DNA from: Methylobacter sp. BlB1
GTDB taxonomy: Bacteria; Pseudomonadota; Gammaproteobacteria; Methylococcales; Methylomonadaceae
Reading direction: 5' to 3'
Length of the DNA stretch: 41,068 bases
Assembly (NCBI RefSeq): GCF_015476545.1
Contig: NZ_JADMKV010000006.1
Span: 1-41,068 of the forward strand
Below are positions 15,451-26,800 of the stretch, piece after piece. A model generated the notes under the pieces. The model saw only the letters and a list, made by a program, of their open reading frames with translations, was not told the DNA's origin and ran no database searches. The position numbers and the translations under genes were made by a program. Position 1 is the first letter of the stretch, and every line of letters begins with the position of its first letter.

Positions 15451-16327
15451 TATTACCTTCAAACTGATCAAGAAAGCGTTGCCGCGCATTTCGGGCATAC
15501 GTGAAAGTTTCAAAAAGCTGCCGGCGGTCATCGTTTGCCAGCATTTGTTCTATTTTATCCAGTTCACTCTTTAATTGTTGGATTAACGGGATAATTTGTT
15601 CCTTATTGGCCGAGCAGATATCCAGCCACATGGTCGGATCACTGGAGGCGATACGGGTAAAATCCCTGAAGCCGCCGGCGGCATACTTGAAGATTTCGCT
15701 TTGCTCATCCTTGCGCCCGAGCATGTCCACTAATGAATACGCAAGGATATGGGGCAGATGGCTGGTCGCCGCCAAGATCGCATCATGATGGTCAACATCC
15801 ATGATGGATACTAAAGACCCCAGACTTTCCCAAAAACGCTGGATTTTCTGTAACGCATCCGGCCGGGTATTTTCCATCGGCGTGATTATCAGGCGCTTGT
15901 TCAGAAACAAATCATCCAAGGCAGCCTCTACGCCGCTTTTCTCCGCCCCGGCAATAGGATGAGCCGGCACCAGATTATCCGGCACGGCGCCGAAAACCTG
16001 TTTTGCCGCCTCGATGACGCTGCTCTTGGTGCTGCCTACGTCCGTATAAATGGCGTTTTCCGTCCAGAACGGCTTCAACAAAGCCAATATGCCGGCCATG
16101 GAACCAACCGGCGCGGCAATCACCACGCAATCGGCGTTTTCCAGCGCCTGCCCGATATTCAGATAGTAATCATCGATAACCTGCAGCCGTTTTGCCGTCT
16201 GCAGATTTTCCAAATCCTGCTCACGCCCATAGCCGACAATCTGCCTGCTTAATCCGCATCGCCTTGCGGCCCGCGCCATCGAGCCGCCGATCAGGCCGAC
16301 GCCAATAATACAGAGCCGGTCAAACAT
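15428..16327 (-). CDS. tyrA: Prephenate dehydrogenase
   Basis: A 299-residue NAD(P)-dependent enzyme that oxidises and decarboxylates prephenate to 4-hydroxyphenylpyruvate in tyrosine synthesis. The Rossmann motif GVGLIGGS is at 9-16. The catalytic region includes HPIAGAEKSGVEAA and the helical dimerisation part starts near LAATSHLPHILAYSLVD. There is no chorismate mutase or ACT domain. It overlaps hisC by 8 bp and aroA by 23 bp, so translation is coupled along the operon. Confidence 0.95.
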   Translation of the reverse strand: MFDRLCIIGVGLIGGSMARAARRCGLSRQIVGYGREQDLENLQTAKRLQVIDDYYLNIGQALENADCVVIAAPVGSMAGILALLKPFWTENAIYTDVGSTKSSVIEAAKQVFGAVPDNLVPAHPIAGAEKSGVEAALDDLFLNKRLIITPMENTRPDALQKIQRFWESLGSLVSIMDVDHHDAILAATSHLPHILAYSLVDMLGRKDEQSEIFKYAAGGFRDFTRIASSDPTMWLDICSANKEQIIPLIQQLKSELDKIEQMLANDDRRQLFETFTYARNARQRFLDQFEGNNVENNNI

Positions 16328-17432
16328 TGCTCAGCACATCTGTTAATGCATCAAGAAAAATTCGGTTTTCCTCTTCTGTGCCTATGCTGATACGTAAATG
16401 GTTGGGCATTTCGTAATTGGCTACGGGCCTGACAATCACGCCTTTTCTCAGCAGGTTTTCATAAACTGGCTGGCCCGGCTGTTTTAAATCAACCGAAACG
16501 AAGTTGCCGTGCGAAGGAATCCACTCCAGGCCGAGGGCTTTGAAGCCATCCGTCAACTGCCGCATGCCCTGCGCATTGACGGCAATCGTCCTCTGCAGAT
16601 GCTCGGCATCGGATAAAGCGGCTTCTGCGGCCGCCAAAGCCAGCATGTTGTTGTTGAAAGGCTGACGGACCCGATTCAGTATATCGGCAAGCTCTGGATT
16701 CGACAGTCCGTACCCCACACGCAATCCGGCCAATCCGTAAGCTTTCGAGAAAGTACGGGTAATCAGCAGGTTGGGATATTTTTTCAGCCAGCTTATCGAA
16801 TCGACAGGATCTGTGCTATCGACAAACTCATAATAGGCCTCATCGAGCACGCACAGACAGGTTTCAGGCAAAGCCTTGATGAAACGCTCCAGGCTAGCCT
16901 GATCGACCAATGTTCCGGTTGGATTGTTGGGATTGGCAACAAAAACGAGCCGCGTTTTTTCGGTAACGGCCTGCAGCATGGCATCCAGGTCATGGCCGTA
17001 ATTTACGGCCGGCACGACCACAGCCTTGGCGCCGACTGCTTGCGTCACGATCGGATAGACCGCGAAAGCATGCTGCGAGAACACCACTTCCAGTTCCGGC
17101 GTTAAAAACGCGCGAGCAACCAGTTCCAGAATCTCATTGGAGCCATTGCCCAGCGTGATCTGAGTGGCCTGGACGTCATATTTGCGGGCCAGTGCCTGTT
17201 TTAAGTTGAAGCCATTGCCATCGGGATACAGCGCCAATTGCGGCAAAGTAGCCTCAATAGCCTCCAACGCCTTTTTTCCCGGACCCAAGGGATTTTCATT
17301 GGAAGCCAGCTTGATAATCCGGCTCAGTCCCAGTTCCCGTTCCAGTTCTTCAATGGGTTTACCGGGCACGTAAGGAACAAGTTGTTGCACGCCGGGTACG
17401 GCAAGGTTGTAAATACTGTTAGTGTTGTTCAT
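16320..17432 (-). CDS. hisC: Histidinol-phosphate aminotransferase (aromatic-cluster paralog)
   Basis: A 370-residue PLP enzyme of fold type I. It shows LASNENPLGP, the substrate loop NPNNPTGT, VLDEAYYEF and the PLP lysine in TRTFSKAYGLAGLRVGYGL. Members of this branch transaminate histidinol phosphate and often also aromatic keto acids. Its place between pheA and tyrA suggests that it serves phenylalanine and tyrosine synthesis, as proposed for the Pseudomonas supraoperon. It overlaps tyrA by 8 bp and is 43 bp after pheA. Confidence 0.93.
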   Translation of the reverse strand: MNNTNSIYNLAVPGVQQLVPYVPGKPIEELERELGLSRIIKLASNENPLGPGKKALEAIEATLPQLALYPDGNGFNLKQALARKYDVQATQITLGNGSNEILELVARAFLTPELEVVFSQHAFAVYPIVTQAVGAKAVVVPAVNYGHDLDAMLQAVTEKTRLVFVANPNNPTGTLVDQASLERFIKALPETCLCVLDEAYYEFVDSTDPVDSISWLKKYPNLLITRTFSKAYGLAGLRVGYGLSNPELADILNRVRQPFNNNMLALAAAEAALSDAEHLQRTIAVNAQGMRQLTDGFKALGLEWIPSHGNFVSVDLKQPGQPVYENLLRKGVIVRPVANYEMPNHLRISIGTEEENRIFLDALTDVLSNV

Positions 17433-17475
17433 TGGTTTTGCTTAAAAGGATGCGCCATGTCATAGGAATAAAAAA

Positions 17476-18561
17476 TTAAAGAACGGCTTTAGGATAAGAG
17501 CCCAGAATATTGAGCATATGCACATTGCCTTTCAGCAACTCCAGGGCTTGCGCCACACACTTATCCTCGCAATGGCCTTCAATATCAATAAAAAAGACAT
17601 AATCCCACAAGCCCTGCCTTGAAGGCCGGGACTCGATATGCATCATGCCGATGCCGAATCTTGCGAAAGGCTCGAGAATTTTATGCAAAGCGCCGGGCTG
17701 ATTGCCTGTAGAGACTACCAGCGAGGTTTTGTCGTTGCCCGTGGAAGCCGACGTTTGCTGGCCTATGATAATAAAGCGCGTTGTATTGTTGGATTCATCT
17801 TCAATGTTCTTTTCCAGAATATTGAGTCCATACAACTCGGCAGCCACCTGACCGGCAATGGCGGCCGCCTGTATCTTGGTCGACACCAGCCTTGCCGCCT
17901 CGGCATTGCTGTTGACGGCAATCCGCTGAGCATGCGGCAAATGCCTGTCCAGCCACTGCCGGCATTGGGCCAGCGATTGCTGATGGGAAAAGACCTCGGT
18001 AATATCGGCCAGGCTCTCCACATTCCCCATCAGGTTATGATGCACCCTGATTTCAACCTCGCCGCAGATTTTCAACGGTGACGACAGAAACCGGTCCAGC
18101 GTATGACTGATAACGCCTTCGGTAGAATTCTCGACCGGCACGACGCCGAACTGGCAATTGCCGCTCTCGACCGAACTAAAAATCTCATTAATAGTGGCGG
18201 AAGGCACGGTTTTAACGGCATGCCCAAAATGCTTGAAAGCCGCCTGCTGGGTAAACGTGCCTTCAGGCCCTAAAAAAGCCACATCCAGCGGCTTTTCCAG
18301 CGCCAGACATGCCGACATCAATTCCCTGAAGAAGCGCACGGCGGTGTCATCGGACAAGGGCCCTTCATTTAATTCCTTGATGCGCCGTAAAACCAAGGAT
18401 TCGCGATCAGGTCGGTAAAAAGTGCCGTTCTCGCCTTGAGCAATTTTGGTTTTGGCGACTTCCATCGCACAGCACGCGCGTTGATTGATCAATTGCAGAA
18501 TCTGCTTGTCGATCGCATCGATTTTGTCTCTTAATTCGGAAAGTGGGGTGACTGAAGTCAT
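17476..18561 (-). CDS. pheA: Bifunctional chorismate mutase / prephenate dehydratase
   Basis: A 361-residue P-protein that makes phenylpyruvate from chorismate. An AroQ chorismate mutase domain (about 1-90) has LRDKIDAIDKQILQLINQR. The prephenate dehydratase domain starts at FLGPEGTFTQQAAFKHFG and contains the TRFIIIG motif. The C-terminal ACT domain has GALHKILEPF and ESRPSR, the phenylalanine-binding motif, so feedback inhibition by Phe is likely. It is 15 bp from serC, in the same transcript. Confidence 0.96.
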   Translation of the reverse strand: MTSVTPLSELRDKIDAIDKQILQLINQRACCAMEVAKTKIAQGENGTFYRPDRESLVLRRIKELNEGPLSDDTAVRFFRELMSACLALEKPLDVAFLGPEGTFTQQAAFKHFGHAVKTVPSATINEIFSSVESGNCQFGVVPVENSTEGVISHTLDRFLSSPLKICGEVEIRVHHNLMGNVESLADITEVFSHQQSLAQCRQWLDRHLPHAQRIAVNSNAEAARLVSTKIQAAAIAGQVAAELYGLNILEKNIEDESNNTTRFIIIGQQTSASTGNDKTSLVVSTGNQPGALHKILEPFARFGIGMMHIESRPSRQGLWDYVFFIDIEGHCEDKCVAQALELLKGNVHMLNILGSYPKAVL

Positions 18562-18576
18562 CAGGGCGGCTCTCGT

Positions 18577-19656
18577 TTAATGGGTTCTCTCAAATTCTGC
18601 CATAAAATCGCACAGCGCCCGCACGCCTTCCTCGGGCATGGCATTATAGATACTGGCGCGCATGCCGCCGACTGAACGATGTCCCTTCAATTCAAACAGC
18701 CCATTCGCCTCGGCTTCGGCAAGAAACGCCTTATCCAGATTCTGGTCAGCCAGAATGAACGGCACATTCATTCTTGATCGACAGGAAGGCTCCACCGGAT
18801 TCCGGTACAAGGAAGATTGGTCGATAGCCTGATACAGCAGTTCGGCTTTGGCAATATTGCGCTGCTCGATAGCCTCAACGCCGCCCTGCTTTATCAGCCA
18901 TTTCAGCACCAGCCCGACCAGATACCAGTTATAAGTCGCCGGCGTATTCAGCATGGAATGATTTTTCGCCTGTTCGGCATAACTGAAGACCGGCGGCACT
19001 CGTTTGTCGACATTGCCTATCAGCTCGTCCCTGACGATCACGACCGTGACGCCGGAAGGCCCCATGTTTTTCTGAGCCCCGGCATAAATCAAACCGTATC
19101 GGCTCAGATCGAATTTGCGCGACAGAATATTGGAGGACATATCCGAAACCAGCGGCAAGCCGTGGCTTTCCGGGATGCCGGAAAATTCCACGCCGTGAAT
19201 GGTTTCATTGGACGTATAGTGCAGATAAGCCGCCTGCTCGTCCAGAACCCAGCCAACAGGATCGGGAATAGTCGTAAAGTTTGACGCCTCCGAACTCGCG
19301 CTGACGACGACTTCGCAATAGTTTTTCGCATCCTGTATGGCTTTTTCCGACCAGGCGCCGGTATTGACATAACAGGCCTTGGTCTTGCCGCGCAGGATAT
19401 TCTGTGGAATGAACGAAAACTGGGCCGTTGCGCCGCCCTGCATAAACAGAACCTTGTAATTGTCGGGAATCGCCAGCAGGGCTCTAAGATCGCTTTCCAG
19501 CTCTTCCGCGATGATGGAAAAAAACTTGCCGCGATGGCTCATTTCCATCACGGACATGCCGCTGTCGCGCCATTCCATTAATTCTGCCTGAGCCTGATGC
19601 AATACCTGCTCAGGAAGCGTCGATGGACCTGCACTGAAATTATATACTCTGGACAT
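18577..19656 (-). CDS. serC: Phosphoserine aminotransferase
   Basis: A 359-residue PLP enzyme that makes 3-phosphoserine, and in many bacteria also acts in pyridoxal phosphate synthesis. The start [19 protein letters not shown] is exactly that of the family. The PLP lysine is in YGLIYAGAQKNMGPSG. The ATG overlaps the gyrA stop by one base (TAATG), the same junction as aroA/cmk. Confidence 0.96.
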   Translation of the reverse strand: MSRVYNFSAGPSTLPEQVLHQAQAELMEWRDSGMSVMEMSHRGKFFSIIAEELESDLRALLAIPDNYKVLFMQGGATAQFSFIPQNILRGKTKACYVNTGAWSEKAIQDAKNYCEVVVSASSEASNFTTIPDPVGWVLDEQAAYLHYTSNETIHGVEFSGIPESHGLPLVSDMSSNILSRKFDLSRYGLIYAGAQKNMGPSGVTVVIVRDELIGNVDKRVPPVFSYAEQAKNHSMLNTPATYNWYLVGLVLKWLIKQGGVEAIEQRNIAKAELLYQAIDQSSLYRNPVEPSCRSRMNVPFILADQNLDKAFLAEAEANGLFELKGHRSVGGMRASIYNAMPEEGVRALCDFMAEFERTH

Positions 19657-22259
19657 TAGGATTCTTCTCCGGATTCAACTTCATCAAGTGCTCCCGTTTC
19701 CGATTCCATCACATCTTCGTCTTCTTCGCCAGCCAGTCCGCCTTCAATGCGATCGACTCCGACGACTTTCTCTTTTTTATCCAGACGAATGACTGTGACA
19801 CCTTGGGTGTTTCTGCCGACGACCGAAATGCCGTCAACGGGTGTACGCACCAGTGTGCCGGCATCGGTAATCAGCATAATTTCATCATGATCGTTGACCA
19901 ATACAGCCCCGATCACCGCACCGTTGCGTTTCGACGTTTGAATGGCGATCAGGCCTTGGCCGCCGCGTCTGTGGCAGGTGAACTCCTCAAGCCGGGTCCG
20001 CTTGCCGAAACCGTTCTCGGTAATGTTCAGCACCGTGCCTTCGGTTCCGATAATCAGGGAAATGACTTTCTGCCCTTCCTGCAGCCGGATGCCGCGCACA
20101 CCGGACGCCGTTCTGCCCATAGAGCGCACATCGGTTTCGTTGAAGCAGACCGCTTTGCCGTCACTGCTGAACAACAGCACGTTTTGCTGACCGTCGGTCA
20201 CATCCACGCCGACCAGCGCATCGTTTTCCTTCAATTCAATCGCAATCTTGCCGCTGGTGCGCTGGCGCTCGAACTCCATTAACGGCGTCTTTTTGACTGT
20301 GCCGCTGGCCGTTGCCATAAAGATGAATTTATTGTCGGAAAATTCCCGGATCGGCAACATCGCATTGATTTTCTCGCCCTGTTCCAGCGGCAATAAATTC
20401 ACAAACGGCTTGCCGCGCGAGGCGCGACTGGCTACCGGCAACTGGTAGACTTTAAGCCAGTAAACCTTGCCTGACGAGGAGAAACACAAAATCGTGTCGT
20501 GCGTATTGGCAACGATCAGCTTATCTATAAAATCGGTTTCCTTGGTTGCCGTTGCCGATTTACCGCGACCGCCGCGCCGCTGGGCCTTGTAATCGCTCAG
20601 CGGCTGGGCCTTGACATAGCCTTCGTGCGACATGGTCACGACCATGTCTTCCTCGGTAATCAGATCTTCATCGGACAGATCCAGCTGCGTTTGAATGATT
20701 TCAGTGCGCCGCTCGTCCGCATATTGCTCCTTGATGGCGACCAGTTCTTCCCTGATGACTTCCATCAACCGCGCATCGTTGCCGAGGATCGCCAAGTATT
20801 CGTCAATCTGTTCCAGCAGCTGTTTGTATTCATTGACGATCTTGTCCTGCTCAAGCCCCGTCAAGCGATGCAGGCGCAAGTCGAGAATAGCTTGAGCCTG
20901 TGCTTCGGAAAGCCGGTAAGCGCCATTGACCAGGCCAAATTCGGGAAGCAGATCCTCAGGCCGTGAACGGTCGGCATCGGCCCGCTCGAGCAATGATGAA
21001 ACCAATCCTGCATTCCAGGTTCTGGCCAACAGCCCTTCTTTGGCGACAGTCGGATTGCTGGCAGCCTTGATCAGATCGATCATCTCATCGATATTGGCCA
21101 AAGCGACAGCCAGACCTTCTAAAATATGCGCCCGCTCGCGTGCTTTGCGCAGATTGTAAATCGTTCTTCGCGTGACGATTTCGCGGCGGTGATCAATGAA
21201 AGCATTGAGCACCTCTTTCAGATTCAGGCAGTGCGGGCGGCCGTCCAGCAGCGCCACCATGTTGATGCCGAAAACAGTCTGGAACTGCGTCTGTTTGTAG
21301 AGATTGTTCAAGATGACTTCCGGCACTTCGCCGCGGCGCAGCTCGATCACCATGCGCATGCCGTCCTTGTCGGACTCATCGCGCAGGCCGGAGATGCCTT
21401 CGAGCTTGCCTTCCTTGACCAGCTCGGCGATTTTCTCCAGCAAACGCGCCTTGTTGACCTGATAGGGCAATTCAGTTGCGATAATCGCCTGCCGGCTACT
21501 GTCGCCTATGTCTTCGAAATGGCACCGCGCGCGCAGATAAATTTTGCCGCGTCCGGTCGTATAGGCGCTGTAAATGCCGGAAGCGCCGTTGATGATGCCC
21601 GCGGTAGGGAAATCAGGCCCCGGAATATACTGCATCAATTCGTGAATCGTGGTTTCAGGCTGGTCGATCAAGGCCAGACAGGCAGTGATCACTTCGGACA
21701 GATTATGCGGCGGGATATTCGTCGCCATACCAACGGCGATACCGGATGAACCGTTGACCAGCAATGTCGGAATACGGGTCGGCAGTACAGTAGGCTCGGA
21801 TTCGGATTCGTCATAGTTGGGCGCAAAATCGACGGTTTCCTTATCGAGGTCGGCCAGCAGGTCATGGGCAATTTTCGACATGCGTACTTCGGTATACCGC
21901 ATCGCGGCGGGTGAATCGCCATCGACAGAGCCGAAGTTGCCCTGCCCGTCGATTAACATATAGCGTAAGGAAAAAGGCTGCGCCATGCGGACGATGGTGT
22001 CATATACGGCCGTATCGCCGTGCGGATGATATTTACCGATGACGTCCCCGACCACACGCGCTGATTTTTTATAAGGCTTGTTCCAATCGTTGCCCAGTTC
22101 GCTCATCGCATATAAAACACGACGGTGAACCGGCTTAAGGCCGTCTCTGGCATCTGGAAGGGCTCGACCTATAATCACGCTCATCGCGTAATCAAGGTAC
22201 GACTGTTTCATCTCGTCTTCGAGATTGACCGGGATAATTTCTTTAGCGAAGTCTGACAT
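19656..22259 (-). CDS. gyrA: DNA gyrase subunit A
   Basis: An 867-residue DNA breakage-rejoining subunit of gyrase. The start [18 protein letters not shown] is chosen over an upstream ATG at 22301 because it matches the family. The quinolone region reads [12 protein letters not shown], with Thr83 and Asp87 in E. coli numbering; Thr83 is the native state in Pseudomonas. The active-site Tyr is in AAMRYTE. The C-terminal beta-pinwheel carries the GyrA box as QRRGGRG, and the tail is acidic ([12 protein letters not shown]..). It is the first gene of the supraoperon and is one base from serC. Confidence 0.97.
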   Translation of the reverse strand: MSDFAKEIIPVNLEDEMKQSYLDYAMSVIIGRALPDARDGLKPVHRRVLYAMSELGNDWNKPYKKSARVVGDVIGKYHPHGDTAVYDTIVRMAQPFSLRYMLIDGQGNFGSVDGDSPAAMRYTEVRMSKIAHDLLADLDKETVDFAPNYDESESEPTVLPTRIPTLLVNGSSGIAVGMATNIPPHNLSEVITACLALIDQPETTIHELMQYIPGPDFPTAGIINGASGIYSAYTTGRGKIYLRARCHFEDIGDSSRQAIIATELPYQVNKARLLEKIAELVKEGKLEGISGLRDESDKDGMRMVIELRRGEVPEVILNNLYKQTQFQTVFGINMVALLDGRPHCLNLKEVLNAFIDHRREIVTRRTIYNLRKARERAHILEGLAVALANIDEMIDLIKAASNPTVAKEGLLARTWNAGLVSSLLERADADRSRPEDLLPEFGLVNGAYRLSEAQAQAILDLRLHRLTGLEQDKIVNEYKQLLEQIDEYLAILGNDARLMEVIREELVAIKEQYADERRTEIIQTQLDLSDEDLITEEDMVVTMSHEGYVKAQPLSDYKAQRRGGRGKSATATKETDFIDKLIVANTHDTILCFSSSGKVYWLKVYQLPVASRASRGKPFVNLLPLEQGEKINAMLPIREFSDNKFIFMATASGTVKKTPLMEFERQRTSGKIAIELKENDALVGVDVTDGQQNVLLFSSDGKAVCFNETDVRSMGRTASGVRGIRLQEGQKVISLIIGTEGTVLNITENGFGKRTRLEEFTCHRRGGQGLIAIQTSKRNGAVIGAVLVNDHDEIMLITDAGTLVRTPVDGISVVGRNTQGVTVIRLDKKEKVVGVDRIEGGLAGEEDEDVMESETGALDEVESGEES

Positions 22260-22353
22260 TGATCCGTATATATACGTAAATGCCGCGCACGGCGCGGGCA
22301 TGATTTTCCTTCATAAAGCAACCGCGCCGCGTTCAAAATTCCTTTTAGCCAGC

Positions 22354-22380
22354 ACCGGTTACATGAGATTAATAACCGGT
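22354..22380. repeat. Inverted repeat upstream of gyrA
   Basis: ACCGGTTA (22354-22361) and TAACCGGT (22373-22380) are perfect complements 11 bases apart, about 95-120 bases before the gyrA start. It could be an operator or the foot of the promoter; nothing more can be said. Confidence 0.3.
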
Positions 22381-22428
22381 CGATTATAACAAATTATCGC
22401 TGTAGAGTCGAAGTGTTGCGGCTATTAG

Positions 22429-23148
22429 TTAAAGGAACAACTCCGCCAAAAAATTTTGCATCGCCTGCCAGGAGCGCCGGTCGGCAACAGGTTGATAAAC
22501 CATGCCGTAATCAGGATTGTTGGCGACCGGATTGGTGAACGCATGCATGGTATGACCATAGGCATGCAGTTGCCAGTCCGCGCCGGCCACGGTCATTTCC
22601 TGTTCAAACGCCAGCACCTGCTCGGGCGGAGCCAATGGATCGTCATGGCCGTGCAGTGCAAGCACCTTTGCTTTGATGGCATTGCCCTGGGTATTGCCCG
22701 GCGCGCTCAGCAGACCATGAAAGCTGACCACGCCGTTTATGTCGGCGCCGGTTCTGGCCAGATCCAGCACGCACAAGCCGCCGAAGCAAAAGCCGATCGC
22801 GGCTATCTTAGCATCATCAACCCAGGGCAGCAGTTTGACGGCATACAGCGCCGCCTGCATGCGTTTTTGCAACATGGCCCGATCGTCCATGAGAGGCTGC
22901 ATCAGCCTGGCGTTTTCCTCAGGCCCGGAGCCTAAAATCCCCTTGCCATACATATCAACGGCAAAGCCGACATAACCCAATCCTGCGAGCTTGCGCGCTT
23001 TCTCGGCAACAAATTCATCCCGGCCGACCCAAGTGTGATTAATTAAAACCGCCGGGCGACGGCCTGACACAGAATCGTCAAAAGCGAAAAATGCTTCCAG
23101 CTGTACATCGCCATCCATGTAACCTACGGTATTCGATATGATTGCCAT
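22429..23148 (-). CDS. Dienelactone hydrolase family protein
   Basis: A 239-residue alpha/beta hydrolase. The nucleophile elbow is GFCFGG with Cys121, as in true dienelactone hydrolases. The Asp is in HGHDDPLAPPEQ and the His in YGHTMHAFTNP. There is no signal peptide, so it is cytoplasmic. No aromatic degradation genes are nearby, so the substrate is unknown. It stands between gyrA and the phosphatase gene, all on the minus strand. Confidence 0.9.
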   Translation of the reverse strand: MAIISNTVGYMDGDVQLEAFFAFDDSVSGRRPAVLINHTWVGRDEFVAEKARKLAGLGYVGFAVDMYGKGILGSGPEENARLMQPLMDDRAMLQKRMQAALYAVKLLPWVDDAKIAAIGFCFGGLCVLDLARTGADINGVVSFHGLLSAPGNTQGNAIKAKVLALHGHDDPLAPPEQVLAFEQEMTVAGADWQLHAYGHTMHAFTNPVANNPDYGMVYQPVADRRSWQAMQNFLAELFL

Positions 23149-23194
23149 CGTACTGTCGTCCTATTCAATGAGTTGTTATTATGTGTTGATGTGG

Positions 23195-23677
23195 CTACAG
23201 ATGTCCCGCTTCCCGAAGACTCTTCAGAAAGCCTTCCGACGCGTCTTCCACCATATCCAGCACCCGCTCAAAACCATAGTCCCCGCCATAATAGGGATCC
23301 GGCACTTCGCGCGTTCCCAGATGCGGCGCGTATTCCAGAAAATATCTGATTTTATCTTTATACTGTTCGGGACAGGCGTTGAGCAATATCGAATAATTAT
23401 CGTCATCCATAGCCAGCAGAAAATCGAAATCCTCGAAATCGCCCATCACGACTTTCCTGCCCCGTAAATGAGCCAATTCCACGCCGCGACCGCGGGCCGC
23501 CTTTTGCGCGCGCAAATCAGGCGCTTCGCCGACATGATAAGCATGCGTGCCGGCGGAATCGATCAGAAAATGCCGTTCCAGATCACGCTCCTTCAGCAGT
23601 TTTGCAAAAACGCCTTCAGCAGTCGGCGAACGACAGATATTGCCCATGCAGACAAAGAGAACTTTTATTTTCTTCAT
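23195..23677 (-). CDS. Low-molecular-weight protein-tyrosine phosphatase
   Basis: A 160-residue phosphatase. The signature CMGNICRS (10-17) fits C-x5-R-S, and the general acid is in VPDPYYGGDYGFERV. The start MKKIKVLFVCMGN is preferred over the ATG 24 bases upstream because it fits the family. In bacteria such enzymes often dephosphorylate tyrosine kinases of capsule export, but no such kinase gene is seen in this window. It precedes the NdvB gene on the minus strand, with a 187-bp gap. Confidence 0.93.
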   Translation of the reverse strand: MKKIKVLFVCMGNICRSPTAEGVFAKLLKERDLERHFLIDSAGTHAYHVGEAPDLRAQKAARGRGVELAHLRGRKVVMGDFEDFDFLLAMDDDNYSILLNACPEQYKDKIRYFLEYAPHLGTREVPDPYYGGDYGFERVLDMVEDASEGFLKSLREAGHL

Positions 23678-23864
23678 AGTTTTACCGGTTAAAAAAATCA
23701 ACTGAATATTATATTACGTACTATTCGGGGAAGATACGGCCAAACTAATCAGCTGAAATCTTGCAGAGCACGAAGATAAACCCGGCCAATCCATAACCGC
23801 CGGCCATAAAAAGCCTCATTCGAAGGAATGATCAAACTCGCCGGAATCCGGCCGCTGTTGAGGT

Positions 23865-26800
23865 CTAACGCCGACCCAACTCCACATCGACATCATGCGG
23901 CTGCCGATCGTCGATCAGCGATATGGCGCCCGGCTCTTCAGACTCAGCGCCGTCGATCAGAACACGAATCACCTGCTCCGGCTTTTCGCCTATGCGTTTG
24001 ACGGTGATGCGATATAGCGTGTCGCGGTATCGGTAGTGAATCTTGTAAGACGGCCAATGGTCGGGCATGTACGGAGTGATGTGCAGCTTGTCAACTTTCA
24101 GCTGCAGACCCAGCAGGGTTTCCACCGATAGCCGATACAGCCATCCGGCGGCGCCGGTGTACCAGGTCCAGCCGCCGCGGCCGGTATGCGGCGGTGCGCC
24201 GTAAATATCGGCCGCTATGACGTACGGCTCGACCTTGTAGAGTTCTCTCTGTTGCGCCTGACCTGTGCGATTAATGGGATTGAGCATGGTAAACAGTTCC
24301 CAGGCCCGCTTCTTGTCGCCCATCATGGCGAAGGCCATTGCGGTCCAGATGGCAGCGTGCGTGTATTGCCCGCCGTTCTCGCGTACGCCAGGTACATAAC
24401 CCTTGATATAGCCAGGCTCGAGATCGGACTTGTCAAAAGGCGGCGTCAGCAGCTGGACGATCTGCACCTCCCGCCTTACCAGCCGTTCATCAACCGCTTC
24501 CATGGCCTGGCGGGCGCGCTCCGGATTGCCGCCGCCCGAAATAATAGCCCAGCTCTGGCTGATTGAGTCGATCTGGCATTCGTCATTGCTGGCCGAGCCC
24601 AGCGGCGTGCCATCGTCAAAATAGGCCCGGCGGTACCAGGCGCCATCCCAGGCATTGGCTTCAATGTTGAGGAGCAGCTGCCCTGCCCGTTCCCGGCAAA
24701 TTTCGGCAAAGCCCTCGTCGCTCCGGCTTCGAGCCAGATCGGCAAAAAGCCTGAGATTGTCATACAGGAACCAGGCCAGCCAGACGCTTTCGCCCTTGCC
24801 TTCGCGTCCGATCAGATTCATGCCGTCATTCCAGTCGCCGCAGCCGATCAGCGGCAGATCATGATCACCGAAGCGCAAGCCATACTTGATGGCGCGCACA
24901 CAATGCTCATAAAGACTGGCGCCTTCGGACGATTGCAGCGGCTGGTCGTAATAAGCCTCTTCTTCCGGCCCCAGCTCCCTGCCTTCCAGAAAGTGCACGA
25001 ACTCGTCGAGCACGCCGGTATCGCCGGTCGCGGTGACATAGCGGCACGTCGCATAGGGCAACCATAAATAATCATCGGAAAAGTGTGTGCGCACACCCTG
25101 CCCGCCCGGCGGATGCCACCAGTGCTGCACGTCGCCCTGGATGAACTGGCGACCGGCGCAGCGGAGCAGCTGCTCGCGCGCCAACCGCGGCGTCGCATGG
25201 ATCAGCGCCATCGTATCCTGTAACTGATCACGGAAACCGTAAGCGCCGCCCGACTGGTAATAACCGCTGCGCCCCCAGACCCGACAGGACAGGGTCTGAT
25301 AGATCAGCCAGCCGTTGGCCATCACATCGAACGCGCGGTCGGGCGTTTCAACATAGACCGCGCCCAGTGTCCGGTTCCAGTGAGCCCAGACGGCCTCCAG
25401 CGCCTGCCGAGCGCTGATTGGCTCGCCGAACCGCCGGGTCAGACGCTGGGCGCCTTCGGTATCGTGGCTGGCGCCGATCACGAACACGATCTCACGCTCC
25501 TGTCCGTTCTCCAGCTCGATAGGGGTCTGCATGGCGGCGCAGGGATCCAGGCCCGCCCCGATTTTGCCCGACAAATGCGTGCGGTACAACGCCGCCGGTC
25601 TGGCCAGCGATCCGTTGCGACCGATGAATTCCGCGCGGTTGCCGGTCACCGTGTGCACGAGCTCGCTGATCTGCACAAATACGACCCGATGCGCGCTTTC
25701 GCGGCCATAGGCATTGCGCGCCAACAGCGCCCCGCTGTGATGATCCGTTTCAGTGACAATATGCATCTGGTTGGCGTGCCGCCATTCGCCCATGACCAGT
25801 TCCCAATAACCTGTCAGCGACAAGTGACGGGGGCGGCCGGAGTCATTGCGCAGCTTGACGACGACAAATTTCACCGGCTCATCCATCGCCACATAAGTCG
25901 TCAACTCAGAATAAATGCCCGCTTCGAAGTGCTCGAATGTGCTGTAACCGAAACCATGCCGGCAAACATAACCGGACCGGCCGCGCGCCGGCAGCGGCGT
26001 CGGCGACCAGAACTCGCCGGTTTCTTCATCGCGAACGTAGAAGGCTTCACCGCTGATGTCGCTGAGCGGATCGTTGTGAAACGGCGTCAGGCGGAACTCG
26101 TGGGCATTCCCCACCCAAGTATAGGCGCCGCCGCTCTCGCTGACGACGGTGCCGATATAAGGGCTTGCGATGACGTTGGCCCACGGCGCCGGCGTATTCT
26201 GCCCCGGCTCCAGGGTAATGACATATTCGCGCCCGTCCGGCGTGAACCCGCCCAGCCCGTTGAAAAAAATGCGTTCGCGCGCCGGCAAAGGATTGATGAC
26301 CTCGGCTGCCGGTTGCCGTATAGGCACCAGCGCTTCCGGAAAATGCTCGGTCAGTATGCGGCGTTGTATCGAACCCTGACGCCAGCGTTTTCTGCGTTCC
26401 GCGACACGCTCCGCCGCGACGCGCTGTTCCACCTGTTCGGCCAATGTCCCGGCGGTATCGGTCAGTACGACGCGGGCAACGGTCTGAAACAGGACCCTAT
26501 CCTCTTCAGTCAGGTCTTCGGCGCGACGCACGAAAACTCCGCCGGGCTTGTCAAGCATCTGGGCTTCATTACTGATAATATTGATCAACCCCATGATCTG
26601 GTCATGCAGCACGGCGCGATAGCCCGAGAAATCCTCGTTCAGAATCACCAGATCCGTAGCCAGGCCTTTCACGCGCCAGTAGGCATGCGCTTGCAGCATC
26701 TGTCTGACCAGATCGATGCGGCTGACATCGCCTATGCGTACCAGCACGATGGGCCAGTCGCCGGAAACGGCAAACGGCCAGAGCCCCGGCTGACCCAGCT

